A stretch of DNA of 12,050 bases, taken from positions 1 through 12,050 of the forward strand of contig SKPS01000330.1 in assembly GCA_007119395.1 (NCBI GenBank). Direction: 5' to 3'. Origin of the DNA: Lentimicrobiaceae bacterium. GTDB taxonomy: Bacteria; Bacteroidota; Bacteroidia; Bacteroidales; SKPS01. This document shows, piece by piece, positions 1 through 6,588 of this stretch (within the stretch, counting starts at the first letter, position 1; the number at the start of each line of letters is the position of its first letter). Both the position numbers and the translations under genes were made by a program. The notes under the pieces were generated by a model, which was not told the DNA's origin, ran no database searches, and worked only from the letters and a program-made list of their open reading frames with translations.

Positions 1-654
1 GTTAGCGGTTACAACAAATATCCCGGCATAGGATCCATACATCGACAAATCAGCGGTTTGTGAAAAAGTATACAGCAGCGTATCGCCGGGTAGCAATGTA
101 TGATAGAGCGTTTCAGTTACCCACGTAGTGCCACCGGTTAATGAATAGGACAGAAGAAACGTGTCAAGGGTATTAATTCCGGTGTTCCGAATTAACACGG
201 TGAAGGATTCTGCCGCACCCAAACCACACCCTATCGTAGGGCTAACCAGCTTCGACATGGCCGCATCAGTCTCCGGACAAACAGCCACGGTGAGAAAGCC
301 CCCCGAAGGAAGACAGCTGTAATCATCACAACCATCCCGCAATACAAACTGTCCTGCATTATCGTACACATCATAGTAGTTCTCCTCAGGCCAACCCCCG
401 GGTGTGTGTATTGTAGAAATAGAATCACCATGATTCACTGTTATGGTATATATGTAAGGGCCATATCCCGACTGCAACGTGATGTTTGAAGCAACCGGTA
501 CACCATTGACCAATATGGTCAGCGTCCCATTGTTCCACCCGTCACCATAGCTATCGTACAACTTGAAGGTGTATGTGCAAGCACTGCTCTCTGCAGCCAA
601 CAATGTGACCAGACCGATCACAAAAACTCTCAGGGTTAAAAGAAATTTTTCCAT
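1..654 (-). CDS. Secreted protein with DSYGDGW beta-sandwich and CARDB-like domain (partial, 3' end outside window)
   Basis: The frame is open for 218 codons from an ATG at 654-652 and runs off the left edge, so the C-terminus is missing. Residues 1-25 form a signal peptide: a basic start, a hydrophobic stretch (LLTLRVFVIGLVTLLA) and a small-residue cleavage region ESSA before Cys26. That is not a proper lipobox, so signal peptidase I export is likelier than a lipoprotein. Residues 27-126 hold a beta-rich module with the motif KLYDSYGDGWNNG (31-43), a glycine-rich strand pattern and YYDVYDNAG, a type often seen in Bacteroidetes secreted proteins. Residues about 130-218 resemble a CARDB/Ig-like adhesion module (PTIGCGLGAAESFTVLIRN, then TGINTLDTF). 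Such proteins usually end in a T9SS sorting domain; that is inference, because the end is not in the window. No enzymatic motif is visible, so the role is probably structural or adhesive. The reading frame was translated by hand from the raw sequence. Confidence 0.85.
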   Translation of the reverse strand, partial: MEKFLLTLRVFVIGLVTLLAAESSACTYTFKLYDSYGDGWNNGTLTILVNGVPVASNITLQSGYGPYIYTITVNHGDSISTIHTPGGWPEENYYDVYDNAGQFVLRDGCDDYSCLPSGGFLTVAVCPETDAAMSKLVSPTIGCGLGAAESFTVLIRNTGINTLDTFLLSYSLTGGTTWVTETLYHTLLPGDTLLYTFSQTADLSMYGSYAGIFVVTAN

Positions 655-912
655 GTGAATATGGTTTTTGCTGAAGTATGAGTTACATGATTTTTGGGTT
701 CCTGACCTTCGCATTTAATGAAAGACTTTACAGCTTGTAAAAGTATGACATTATTTAACACTTTTTATGTTTTTTTCGCTTTTTTTTTGATGTGTTGGTT
801 TTCTGCTGAAAAACGCCCAAAACAGTAGGGTTCACAACTTTTGCTCTCACCTTGCTTTGGCTGATACCAGAAAATGGCGTAGGTTTACACCCTCAATCAA
901 TGAACAAGAAGT
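655..912. other. Divergent intergenic region
   Basis: This 258-bp spacer separates the 5' ends of the secreted-protein gene (minus) and rlmI (plus), so promoters for both should lie here. It is AT-rich, with strong T runs at about 763-790 on the plus strand. The nearest matches to the Bacteroidetes -7 box TAnnTTTG are imperfect: TACTTTTA on the minus strand at 745-738 and TAGGTTTA on the plus strand near 880. I see no RNA gene and no convincing coding frame. Confidence 0.5.
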
Positions 913-2103
913 ATGGGGTCTATGGAGGTACAGGGGAGCATAGTGTTGAAGTCGAAAAAAGATGAGGCGGTGCGTCGTTTTCACCCCTGGGTGTTTAACG
1001 GTGCCATTAAGTCTGTTGATGGCAATCCCGGCGAGGGCGACTGGGTGGATGTATACAGCAACAAAGGGGGCTATTTGGCTTCCGGCCACTTTCAGACTAC
1101 AGGCTCCATTGCTGTTCGTCTGTTGACATGGGAACGTGAGACACCCGACGTGGCGTTTTACGCACGACGGATCCAAGCGGCACTTGCGCTGCGGCAACGC
1201 ACCGGACTTTCACTGAGCGATGAAACCAACGCATATCGACTTGTTTACGCCGAAGGGGATTCGCTGCCAGGGCTTATTGCTGATTATTACAACGGCCATG
1301 TGGTGCTGCAATGCCACTCAGCCGGTATGACGTCGGACCTGCACCTGATAGTGGAAGCGCTAGAACAAGTAATGGGGGACCAACTCAGGTCAATCTACCT
1401 CAAACCCCTCAAGGGGGAAACTGTGCCCGAACACGTTGCACACCTGCTGACCAGTAATGAGACCATGACCACCATCATGGAACATAAGATACAGTACCAT
1501 GTGAACTGGGTCGAAGGACAAAAGACCGGCTTCTTTCTCGATCAACGGGAAAACCGTTGGCTGGTGAAACAGCTCTCGGCAGAGAAAAAGGTGCTTAACA
1601 CCTTCTGTTATACCGGCGGCTTCTCACTGGCAGCACTGCATGGCGGCGCCAGCGTGGTACACTCAGTCGATAGCTCAGGCAGCGCCATCGATATGCTCAA
1701 AAAGAACTTTGAACTGAATGGCTTCTCAACAGAGCCACACACTCCCTTTGTGTCTGATGCCCTGGTGTTCCTGAAAGAGAATGAACTCGATTACGACCTG
1801 GTCATACTCGACCCGCCGGCTTACGCTAAACACCTTAGCGCCAGACATAACGCAGTGCAAGGGTACAAAAGACTCAACGCAACCGCATTCAAAGCCATGA
1901 AACCGGGATCTCTCCTGATGACCTTCAGCTGCTCCCAGGTAGTCGATAGAAAACTGTTCGAAGCCACCATCATGGCCGCTGCACTCGCCGCCAACCGCCA
2001 AGTAACCATACTGGCACGACTCTCACAACCCCCAGACCACCCCGTGTCTCTGTTTCACCCCGAAGGTGAATACCTGAAAGGACTCCTCCTGGCAGTGAAA
2101 TGA
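913..2103 (+). CDS. rlmI: RlmI-like 23S rRNA (cytosine-C5)-methyltransferase
   Basis: A 396-residue SAM-dependent methyltransferase of the RlmI/COG1092 family, which methylates C5 of a cytosine in 23S rRNA (C1962 in E. coli). The length equals my recollection of E. coli RlmI. Residues about 10-75 form the N-terminal PUA RNA-binding domain (RRFHPWVFNGAI). Residues 202-215 carry the family signature GQKTGFFLDQRENR. SAM-binding motif I is VLNTFCYTGGFSLAA (227-241), with the acidic motif II at VVHSVDSSG. Motif IV is DPPAYAKH (300-307). Motif VI TFSCS (337-341) holds the probable catalytic Cys340. The C-terminus DHPV...EGEYLKG is also typical. ATG at 922 and GTG at 943 are possible alternative starts; the first ATG is kept because family proteins have similar N-terminal length. 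The gene is divergent from the secreted-protein gene and appears monocistronic. The exact target base is inferred from the family. Confidence 0.9.
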   Translation: MGSMEVQGSIVLKSKKDEAVRRFHPWVFNGAIKSVDGNPGEGDWVDVYSNKGGYLASGHFQTTGSIAVRLLTWERETPDVAFYARRIQAALALRQRTGLSLSDETNAYRLVYAEGDSLPGLIADYYNGHVVLQCHSAGMTSDLHLIVEALEQVMGDQLRSIYLKPLKGETVPEHVAHLLTSNETMTTIMEHKIQYHVNWVEGQKTGFFLDQRENRWLVKQLSAEKKVLNTFCYTGGFSLAALHGGASVVHSVDSSGSAIDMLKKNFELNGFSTEPHTPFVSDALVFLKENELDYDLVILDPPAYAKHLSARHNAVQGYKRLNATAFKAMKPGSLLMTFSCSQVVDRKLFEATIMAAALAANRQVTILARLSQPPDHPVSLFHPEGEYLKGLLLAVK

Positions 2104-2124
2104 GTGAACGGTGAACGGTGAACG
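2104..2124 (+). repeat. Heptamer tandem array (GTGAACG)x3
   Basis: Three exact tandem copies of GTGAACG begin directly after the rlmI stop codon. The same heptamer family (GTRAACR) occurs on the opposite strand at 9431-9463. It lies just before a perfect palindrome. No function can be read from the sequence; the array could arise by slippage. Confidence 0.85.
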
Positions 2125-2125
2125 G

Positions 2126-2157
2126 TTGTAGGGCCGTTGCATGCAACGGCCCTACAA
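2126..2157. repeat. 32-bp perfect palindrome downstream of rlmI
   Basis: The half-site TTGTAGGGCCGTTGCA is followed immediately by its exact reverse complement, giving a 32-bp perfect palindrome with no spacer. As RNA it would form a strong GC-rich hairpin 22 nt after the rlmI stop, so it may stop transcription or protect the 3' end, although no U-tract follows. Palindromes of similar wording occur as dispersed intergenic repeats in other environmental bacteria, from memory and not checked here. It could also be a small mobile or REP-like element. Confidence 0.85.
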
Positions 2158-2163
2158 TATTTA

Positions 2164-2204
2164 ATCCTTCAACGTCTTCAACTCTCTTCAACTTCTTCAA
2201 CCCT
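2164..2204 (-). repeat. GTTGAAGA-type degenerate tandem array
   Basis: Read on the minus strand, this segment holds four copies of GTTGAAG spaced 9, 10 and 9 bp apart (plus-strand core CTTCAAC). It is the reverse-orientation relative of the decamer array at 9301-9350. It lies in the spacer between the convergent rlmI and nitroreductase genes. Confidence 0.8.
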
Positions 2205-2245
2205 TTAAAGGGATCGGGGTGAATCTGAACGATGCAAACACTTAA

Positions 2246-2800
2246 TTAAAATCTACCTTGGTGGGTGAAGTCACTGAGTGGTTTCCGTTGGCGTTTTTCA
2301 TTGGCGCGTTCAGCAAATTCCTGAGGAATCTCTTTAAGGGGTGCCGGCTCACCGATGGCGATGGCTGCTACAGGCTGGTACCCTTCTGGAATGTTGAGCT
2401 CCTTACGCGCTTTCTCTTTGTCGAAACCACCCATCTGGTGCCCTTGCAGGCCCATCATGGAAGCTTGCAACACCATCTGCGCTACCGCCTGCCCTGTGTC
2501 ATAGAGAGCATACCCATTGGGTTTGCCGGTTTGTTGCAGGTTTTCTGCCGCTACAGCAACCAATAACACCGAGGCAGATGAAGCCCAACCTTGGTTGTAT
2601 TCGTTTAACACTGACAGCAGGGCGTTGAACTGTTCCAGTTGATCGCGACCGGCATATATAAAATGCCAGGGTTGCTCGTTGTAACTGGAGGCAGCCCAAC
2701 GAGCCGCTTCAAAAAGGGTCTCTAACTCATCTTTCGTAACCAGTCTGCCCGTATTGAAATACATCGGACTGTATCGTTCTGTAAAAAGGTTTTTCGACAT
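2246..2800 (-). CDS. Nitroreductase-family FMN-dependent oxidoreductase
   Basis: A 184-residue protein of the nitroreductase superfamily, whose members bind FMN and use NAD(P)H to reduce nitro compounds, quinones or other acceptors. The FMN-binding N-terminal region is visible as EAARWAASSYNEQPWHFI (31-48), with the S-x-x-N-x-Q-P-W-x-F pattern. The central dimer and flavin segment YDTGQAVAQMVLQASMMG (100-117) leads into GHQMGGF. A strand with VAAIAIGEP (144-152) and the C-terminal RKPLSDFTH (172-180) fit the family. The length is typical of the short subgroup. No signal peptide is seen, so it is probably cytoplasmic. The physiological substrate cannot be predicted. It is convergent with rlmI and lies downstream, in its own direction, of the DUF1573 pair, from which the three-hairpin element separates it. 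Confidence 0.88.
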   Translation of the reverse strand: MSKNLFTERYSPMYFNTGRLVTKDELETLFEAARWAASSYNEQPWHFIYAGRDQLEQFNALLSVLNEYNQGWASSASVLLVAVAAENLQQTGKPNGYALYDTGQAVAQMVLQASMMGLQGHQMGGFDKEKARKELNIPEGYQPVAAIAIGEPAPLKEIPQEFAERANEKRQRKPLSDFTHQGRF

Positions 2801-2886
2801 TTCCCAGTATCTTTTTGTTGTTTAATTTTGCTAATTAATCTTTAAACAAAAAAATCAACAAAAAGTTCAACCAAATAACTCGTCCT

Positions 2887-2908
2887 CACATCCCCACATC
2901 AGCACATT
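2887..2908 (+). repeat. CACATC octamer array, left of hairpin element A
   Basis: CACAT begins at 2887, 2895 and 2903, an exact 8-bp period (CACATCCC, CACATCAG, CACATTCC). The third unit runs straight into hairpin element A. A matching octamer pair lies on the other side of the element at 3023-3038. Confidence 0.75.
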
Positions 2909-3017
2909 CCGAAAAACCAGAAATCTTCGATTTCTTAGTTTTTCGTTAGTCCACGAGCCATCGGCTCGGGAAGAATCCTCGAAAAATCAGAAAACCATAG
3001 GTTTTCGATTTTTCGGG
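2909..3017 (+). repeat. Three-hairpin dispersed repeat element, copy A
   Basis: This 109-bp element aligns without gaps to 9479-9587, matching at 97 of 109 positions in the same orientation. It folds into three hairpins. Hairpin 1 (2910-2945) has stems CGAAAAAC/GTTTTTCG and GAAATC/GATTTC with loop TTC. Hairpin 2 (2950-2971) has TCC, a bulged A, then CGAGCC/GGCTCG with loop ATC. Hairpin 3 (2980-3015) has CGAAAAATC/GATTTTTCG and GAAAACC/GGTTTTC around a bulged A with loop ATA. The outer ends CCGAAAAA (2909) and TTTTTCGG (3009-3016) can also pair. The element lies just past the DUF1573 operon and before the nitroreductase gene, so it may act as a 3' RNA structure or terminator. It could be a REP-like or MITE-like mobile sequence; no transposase is nearby. 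Confidence 0.85.
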
Positions 3018-3022
3018 ATCCC

Positions 3023-3038
3023 CACATCCTCACATCAG
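3023..3038 (+). repeat. CACATC octamer pair, right of hairpin element A
   Basis: CACATCCT and CACATCAG follow in tandem at 3023 and 3031, continuing the octamer wording seen left of the element. The pair ends three bases before the stop codon of the 268-residue DUF1573 gene. Confidence 0.7.
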
Positions 3039-3040
3039 CC

Positions 3041-3847
3041 CTACTCGCTTGCGACAACTTCTCCTCCGATATGGAAAAACAAATAGGTGTTTTCCGGGTC
3101 ATTGGTGATAATGGTGACGGTATGTCGTTGGGCGCCTTCTCTGCCAAAGGTGTTGAAATAGACCCCAATGTTCGCTTTGTCACCGGCCGGTATTACTGTT
3201 TTATCCGGGGTGCCGGCTGTACATCCACAGGTGGTATTTATCTTTCTGATCACCAGGTCATTTCGCCCCATGTTGTATAACGAGAGCTGATAGTTTACCA
3301 GCGCACCCTGCGCTATGGTGCCAAAGTGGTATTCATTGGTGTCAAGCACTGCAACCGGTGCATTGCGTAAATCCCGAAGGGTGTAGCCACTGAAGTCTTC
3401 CGTGATCACTGCGATAAAATGGAGTCGTTTCACAGGATTGATGGTATCGTTGGTTAGCATCACCACATGATCACGCACCATTTCAAAAGCGTTTCTGGCT
3501 TCGGCATCGTAGGTAACCAACAGAAACCCCTCTGAATGAGGTTCCAGCAGGGCAGGGTAGGGGGTGATCTCCAAAAACGGCGGCAGGTCCGGGAAGCTGA
3601 TCTGCATACTGCTTCCCCAATGGTTGTAGAGAAACACAGTGTCAGTTCTCACTTCGTTCATGTGCAGTTCAAAGAACAGATGATCGTAAGGTTTGATATG
3701 GAGGTGCCCGTTATGGATGGAGTATTGGTCTGCAGAGAACCGTTGGGTGGTGTCTGATTGCTGTGTAATGGCCACGCCCGGCAATACGATGCAAACGAGC
3801 ATCATGACAACGGTCACTCTCTGAATTATTCTCATCAAAATCAGCAT
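3041..3847 (-). CDS. DUF1573-domain envelope protein, short paralogue
   Basis: A protein of 268 residues from the first ATG, or 264 from the second (3835-3833, MRIIQRVTVVMMLV), which gives a cleaner signal peptide and is perhaps the real start. Residues about 5-29 form the signal segment ending before QQSDT. Residues about 45-150 form an Ig-like beta domain with HMNEVRTDTVFLYN. Residues about 165-266 form a DUF1573-type domain with the motif TTCGCTAG (Cys207, Cys209), then an IPAGDKANIGVYFNT strand and TNDPENTYLFFHIGGEV. The layout matches the C-terminal half of the upstream 482-residue protein, including the linker (EDFSGYTLRDLRNAP against EDFSHLTEEELAMAP), so the two are paralogues. The 66-bp gap suggests cotranscription. 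The precise role is unknown; periplasmic or outer-membrane-facing localisation is inferred from the signal peptide. Confidence 0.85.
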   Translation of the reverse strand: MLILMRIIQRVTVVMMLVCIVLPGVAITQQSDTTQRFSADQYSIHNGHLHIKPYDHLFFELHMNEVRTDTVFLYNHWGSSMQISFPDLPPFLEITPYPALLEPHSEGFLLVTYDAEARNAFEMVRDHVVMLTNDTINPVKRLHFIAVITEDFSGYTLRDLRNAPVAVLDTNEYHFGTIAQGALVNYQLSLYNMGRNDLVIRKINTTCGCTAGTPDKTVIPAGDKANIGVYFNTFGREGAQRHTVTIITNDPENTYLFFHIGGEVVASE

Positions 3848-3913
3848 TTTTTATTGCTGTAATTAGGTTACACAGCTGATGAACGCACCCATCTGCTCTA
3901 TGCTGTTTAATTG

Positions 3914-5362
3914 TTACTGTTCAAGGGTGCCTCTGATCTGCAGGTACACTTCCGGATTCTGAGGGTCATTGGTGACCACCGTAACACGCATGTTCTGCTG
4001 TCCGCGACGCCCTTGGGTGTTAAAGGTTACATCGATATTGCTTGACTCACCGGGCTGCAGATTGGTCTTGGACGGGGAGGTTGCAGTACAGCCACACCCG
4101 GCATTTACCCTTCTGATTATCAATTCGCTTTTGCCGGTATTGGTGAAATTAAAGCTGTGCTTTACCCTGGTGCCGCTCTCTACGGTTCCGAACTCATGGA
4201 TCAATTCGTCAAAGGTGATTTCAGGCGCCATGGCCAGCTCCTCTTCGGTGAGGTGGGAGAAATCCTCCTTGATATTGGCTGAGAGAAACACGATTTTCAT
4301 CGGTTGCACCTCGTCGTCGGTGTTGAGCATCACCCTGTCGGCCGAATGAATTCCGAATACATCGAGCTGTGAAGCGTCGAATGATACACGCAGGGTGACC
4401 GTCTCGCCGGGCATTATTACGTTGTTGCTTAATGCAATCTGAATGTGTGACGGTGGCTTCTGGTAATCAACCTTCATCGGCTTGTCGCCGCTGTTGTAAA
4501 GAAGTACAGAGTCAGAGCGCGTTTCGGTATTGAGGATGTTATGGAACGACATGGCATTTCTCGACATTCTCATATTGCCCACTTCAAAGGGGAACCGTTG
4601 ATGAATGGGTTGCTCTTGTGGTCTGGGGTGTATCTGAGCAATCACAAACAACATTTTCCTTTCCAGTTTGGCATCGGTGGTCTGCAGGTAGATGCGGTCG
4701 TTGCGGTTTCCTGATGCGGTCACCCCGGCAGCATTGTAGCGCAACGCAATATAGCCCCGTTCCATCGGGCCAAACTGTAAACCGGAAAGGGATACTTTGA
4801 TATGGGCGGGCGCTTCATCTACTTTGACTGAAACCGATTGCTTGCCGGCATTGATAAACCGGATGGTGTCATGACGCACCTCATTGTAACGCATATTGTG
4901 GAATACCGGGTTGTTGCGGTCGAAAAGGAAATCACCAAGCTGCACCCTGAACGTATCCCGGTAATCGCGGGGCCGCGGAATCACGTTCCCTTCAATAAAC
5001 AAAGAGGTGTTGTCGTGCCTTACCGAATTGGAGGTGACCATAATGTGCTTACGGAACTGCCCCGGCCTGTTGCGGGGGTCAAAATCAGCCGTCACAACCC
5101 CTCCCTCGCCCGGCATAATAGGTGTCTTCGTATACTCTGATGCCGTACAACCACATCCCGGCTGCACATTGGTCAGCTGTAACGGCGCATCACCTACGTT
5201 CGTGAAACGGAACGTGTGCTTCACAACACCCCCCTCCTCACGTATGTCACCGTAATTGTGCTCCCTGTTGTCGAAACGAATCTCTGGACCATTGGTCTGA
5301 CCATTCAATACCAACGTGATACCCAGTAAAACAATCCCGAAAAAAAAGCCTCTCTTCAACAT
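3914..5362 (-). CDS. Multi-domain DUF1573 protein with two Cys-Gly-Cys Ig-like domains
   Basis: A 482-residue secreted or periplasmic protein. Residues 1-21 form a signal peptide (MLKRGFFFGIVLLGITLVLN). Four beta-sandwich modules follow. Residues about 26-127 are DUF1573-type, with HNYGDI, FTNVGDAPL and PGCGCTAS (Cys70, Cys72). Residues about 138-245 carry MRYNEVRHDTIRF. Residues about 255-365 carry NILNTETRSDSVLLYN. Residues about 380-480 are again DUF1573-type, with HEFGTVESG, FTNTGKSELII and AGCGCTAT (Cys423, Cys425). DUF1573 is abundant in Bacteroidetes and is related to the ASH/HYDIN-type Ig folds; no enzymatic activity is known to me. The paired CGC motifs are well placed for a metal site or disulfide, which is inference. 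It is the first gene of the probable two-gene unit and diverges from the MBL-fold gene. Confidence 0.88.
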   Translation of the reverse strand: MLKRGFFFGIVLLGITLVLNGQTNGPEIRFDNREHNYGDIREEGGVVKHTFRFTNVGDAPLQLTNVQPGCGCTASEYTKTPIMPGEGGVVTADFDPRNRPGQFRKHIMVTSNSVRHDNTSLFIEGNVIPRPRDYRDTFRVQLGDFLFDRNNPVFHNMRYNEVRHDTIRFINAGKQSVSVKVDEAPAHIKVSLSGLQFGPMERGYIALRYNAAGVTASGNRNDRIYLQTTDAKLERKMLFVIAQIHPRPQEQPIHQRFPFEVGNMRMSRNAMSFHNILNTETRSDSVLLYNSGDKPMKVDYQKPPSHIQIALSNNVIMPGETVTLRVSFDASQLDVFGIHSADRVMLNTDDEVQPMKIVFLSANIKEDFSHLTEEELAMAPEITFDELIHEFGTVESGTRVKHSFNFTNTGKSELIIRRVNAGCGCTATSPSKTNLQPGESSNIDVTFNTQGRRGQQNMRVTVVTNDPQNPEVYLQIRGTLEQ

Positions 5363-5447
5363 AATTATCTTAGTTTTATTTCTGTCTATTCGAGTAAAAA
5401 ATCACTCACCAACGTATTAATAACAACTCCCCTGTGTATATTACATG

Positions 5448-5455
5448 CAAAAATA
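5448..5455 (-). promoter_or_regulatory. Candidate -7 promoter box for the DUF1573 unit
   Basis: The minus strand reads TATTTTTG here, an exact match to the Bacteroidetes -7 consensus TAnnTTTG, about 85 bp upstream of the 482-residue gene. No TTTG -33 box lies at the usual distance; the nearest TTG is about 4 bp too far. It is therefore only a candidate. Confidence 0.3.
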
Positions 5456-5517
5456 CGGATTTTTGGGTCAGGAGTCATCAATGATGAAACACTTTTTTCA
5501 GATATTTGTTCCGTTTT

Positions 5518-5525
5518 TAGATTTG
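5518..5525 (+). promoter_or_regulatory. Candidate -7 promoter box for the MBL-fold gene
   Basis: TAGATTTG matches TAnnTTTG exactly. A T-rich stretch (TTTTTT at 5493-5498) lies about where a -33 box would be. It is about 130 bp upstream of the ATG at 5653, so the 5' leader would be fairly long. Confidence 0.3.
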
Positions 5526-5652
5526 ATCTTTTATGACAACCCGGATTATTTGAGTTGGAAACTACGATGTCGGGCATGGAGAACGGTGCTGTTGCGGTGT
5601 GTTTTTTCGTTTGAAAAGCTCTTTATGCCCTGCTGATTAAAACAGTTTGATT

Positions 5653-6495
5653 ATGCGCGTAATACCTTTGATTACTGAGAGATGGAGGATGGATGGTGGA
5701 GTAGCTTTCGGCGTGGTACCCAAGACCATCTGGGGCAAATACCATGATGCCGATGAAAACAATTTGCTCCCTGTGGTCAACAGGCTTCTGTTGGTGCATG
5801 TGGGCAACCATCTGGTATTGGTTGATACAGGATTTGGCAACAAGCGAAACGAGAAATACTACCGTTATAAATATATTGAAGAGCAGCTTTCGCTGGCAGA
5901 TGCGATCAGGGGTGCCGGTTTTGCACCGGAGGATGTGACCGATGTGCTGTTGACCCATTTACACGATGACCATGTAGGTGGTGCCGTGGAGCTAGACGGC
6001 GAGCACCTCCAGCTGGTGTGCCACAATGCCCGCCACCATGTCTCAAGGAAACAACTCTACTGGGCAACCCACCCAAACAGCCGTGAGGTGGCCAGCTACT
6101 TTAACGACAACATCGACCCGATTGCTGCCGCCGGCAAACTCAACGAAGTGACCGAACCGGCTTTCATCCTGCCGGGCGTGGAAGTGATCATGGTCGACGG
6201 ACATACCGGCGGGCAAATGATCCCCCTGATACACACGCCAAAAGGGATCATCGCCTTTATGGCCGACTTCATCCCGACCCGTACCCATATCACCCTGCCA
6301 TACCTGGCCAGCGTTGATATTCAGCCGCTCATCGCCCTCGATGAGAAAAAACAATACCTCGAACGCGCCGTGAAAGAGAACCATGTGCTCGTCTTCGAAC
6401 ACGACGCAACCAACGAAGCATGCCGACTGGAACGCAACGAAAAAGGGATCGCCGCCGGTGAACCGGTAAACCTGAGAGAACTGTTCGCCAACTGA
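5653..6495 (+). CDS. MBL-fold metallo-hydrolase (lactonase-like)
   Basis: A 280-residue metallo-beta-lactamase-fold hydrolase. The metal-binding set is complete: THLHDDHVGG (His102, His104, Asp106, His107), VDGHTGGQ (His184), FMADFIPT (Asp205) and FEHD (His250). This is the dinuclear Zn arrangement of the AHL-lactonase/YtnP-like branch. The segment EKYYRYKYIEEQLSLADAI (68-86) before the motif, and the DGHTxGQ plus MADFIPT pair, also fit that branch. Lactone hydrolysis, including quorum quenching, is possible but unproven, because many relatives act on other esters or lactones. There is no signal peptide, so it is probably cytoplasmic. The ATG at 5653 is preferred over an in-frame TTG two codons upstream. 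It lies 93 bp upstream of cysH on the same strand and diverges from the DUF1573 pair. Confidence 0.88.
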   Translation: MRVIPLITERWRMDGGVAFGVVPKTIWGKYHDADENNLLPVVNRLLLVHVGNHLVLVDTGFGNKRNEKYYRYKYIEEQLSLADAIRGAGFAPEDVTDVLLTHLHDDHVGGAVELDGEHLQLVCHNARHHVSRKQLYWATHPNSREVASYFNDNIDPIAAAGKLNEVTEPAFILPGVEVIMVDGHTGGQMIPLIHTPKGIIAFMADFIPTRTHITLPYLASVDIQPLIALDEKKQYLERAVKENHVLVFEHDATNEACRLERNEKGIAAGEPVNLRELFAN

Positions 6496-6544
6496 CTCTC
6501 TGTTAATCCGTCATATTTCTGCAAAACTGCCCTTGGAGCCAAAA

Positions 6545-6562
6545 ATACCGATAACACGGTAT
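6545..6562. promoter_or_regulatory. Short inverted repeat upstream of cysH
   Basis: ATACCG and CGGTAT form a perfect 6-bp dyad separated by ATAACA, 26 bp before the cysH ATG. It has the size and position of a repressor operator or small hairpin, but a 6-bp dyad can occur by chance and I do not recognise a regulator. Confidence 0.25.
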
Positions 6563-6588
6563 AACACATTAAACACTTAAACCGATAT

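Noticed and set aside
763..790. T runs as an intrinsic terminator
   Set aside because: No GC-rich stem precedes them, and the region lies between the 5' ends of two divergent genes.
2935..3183. 82-codon minus-strand open frame across hairpin element A
   Set aside because: Part is the repeat itself and part is a shadow of the DUF1573 gene.
5445..5636. 63-codon plus-strand open frame in the divergent spacer
   Set aside because: No recognisable motif, odd composition and overlap with both candidate promoters; more likely chance.
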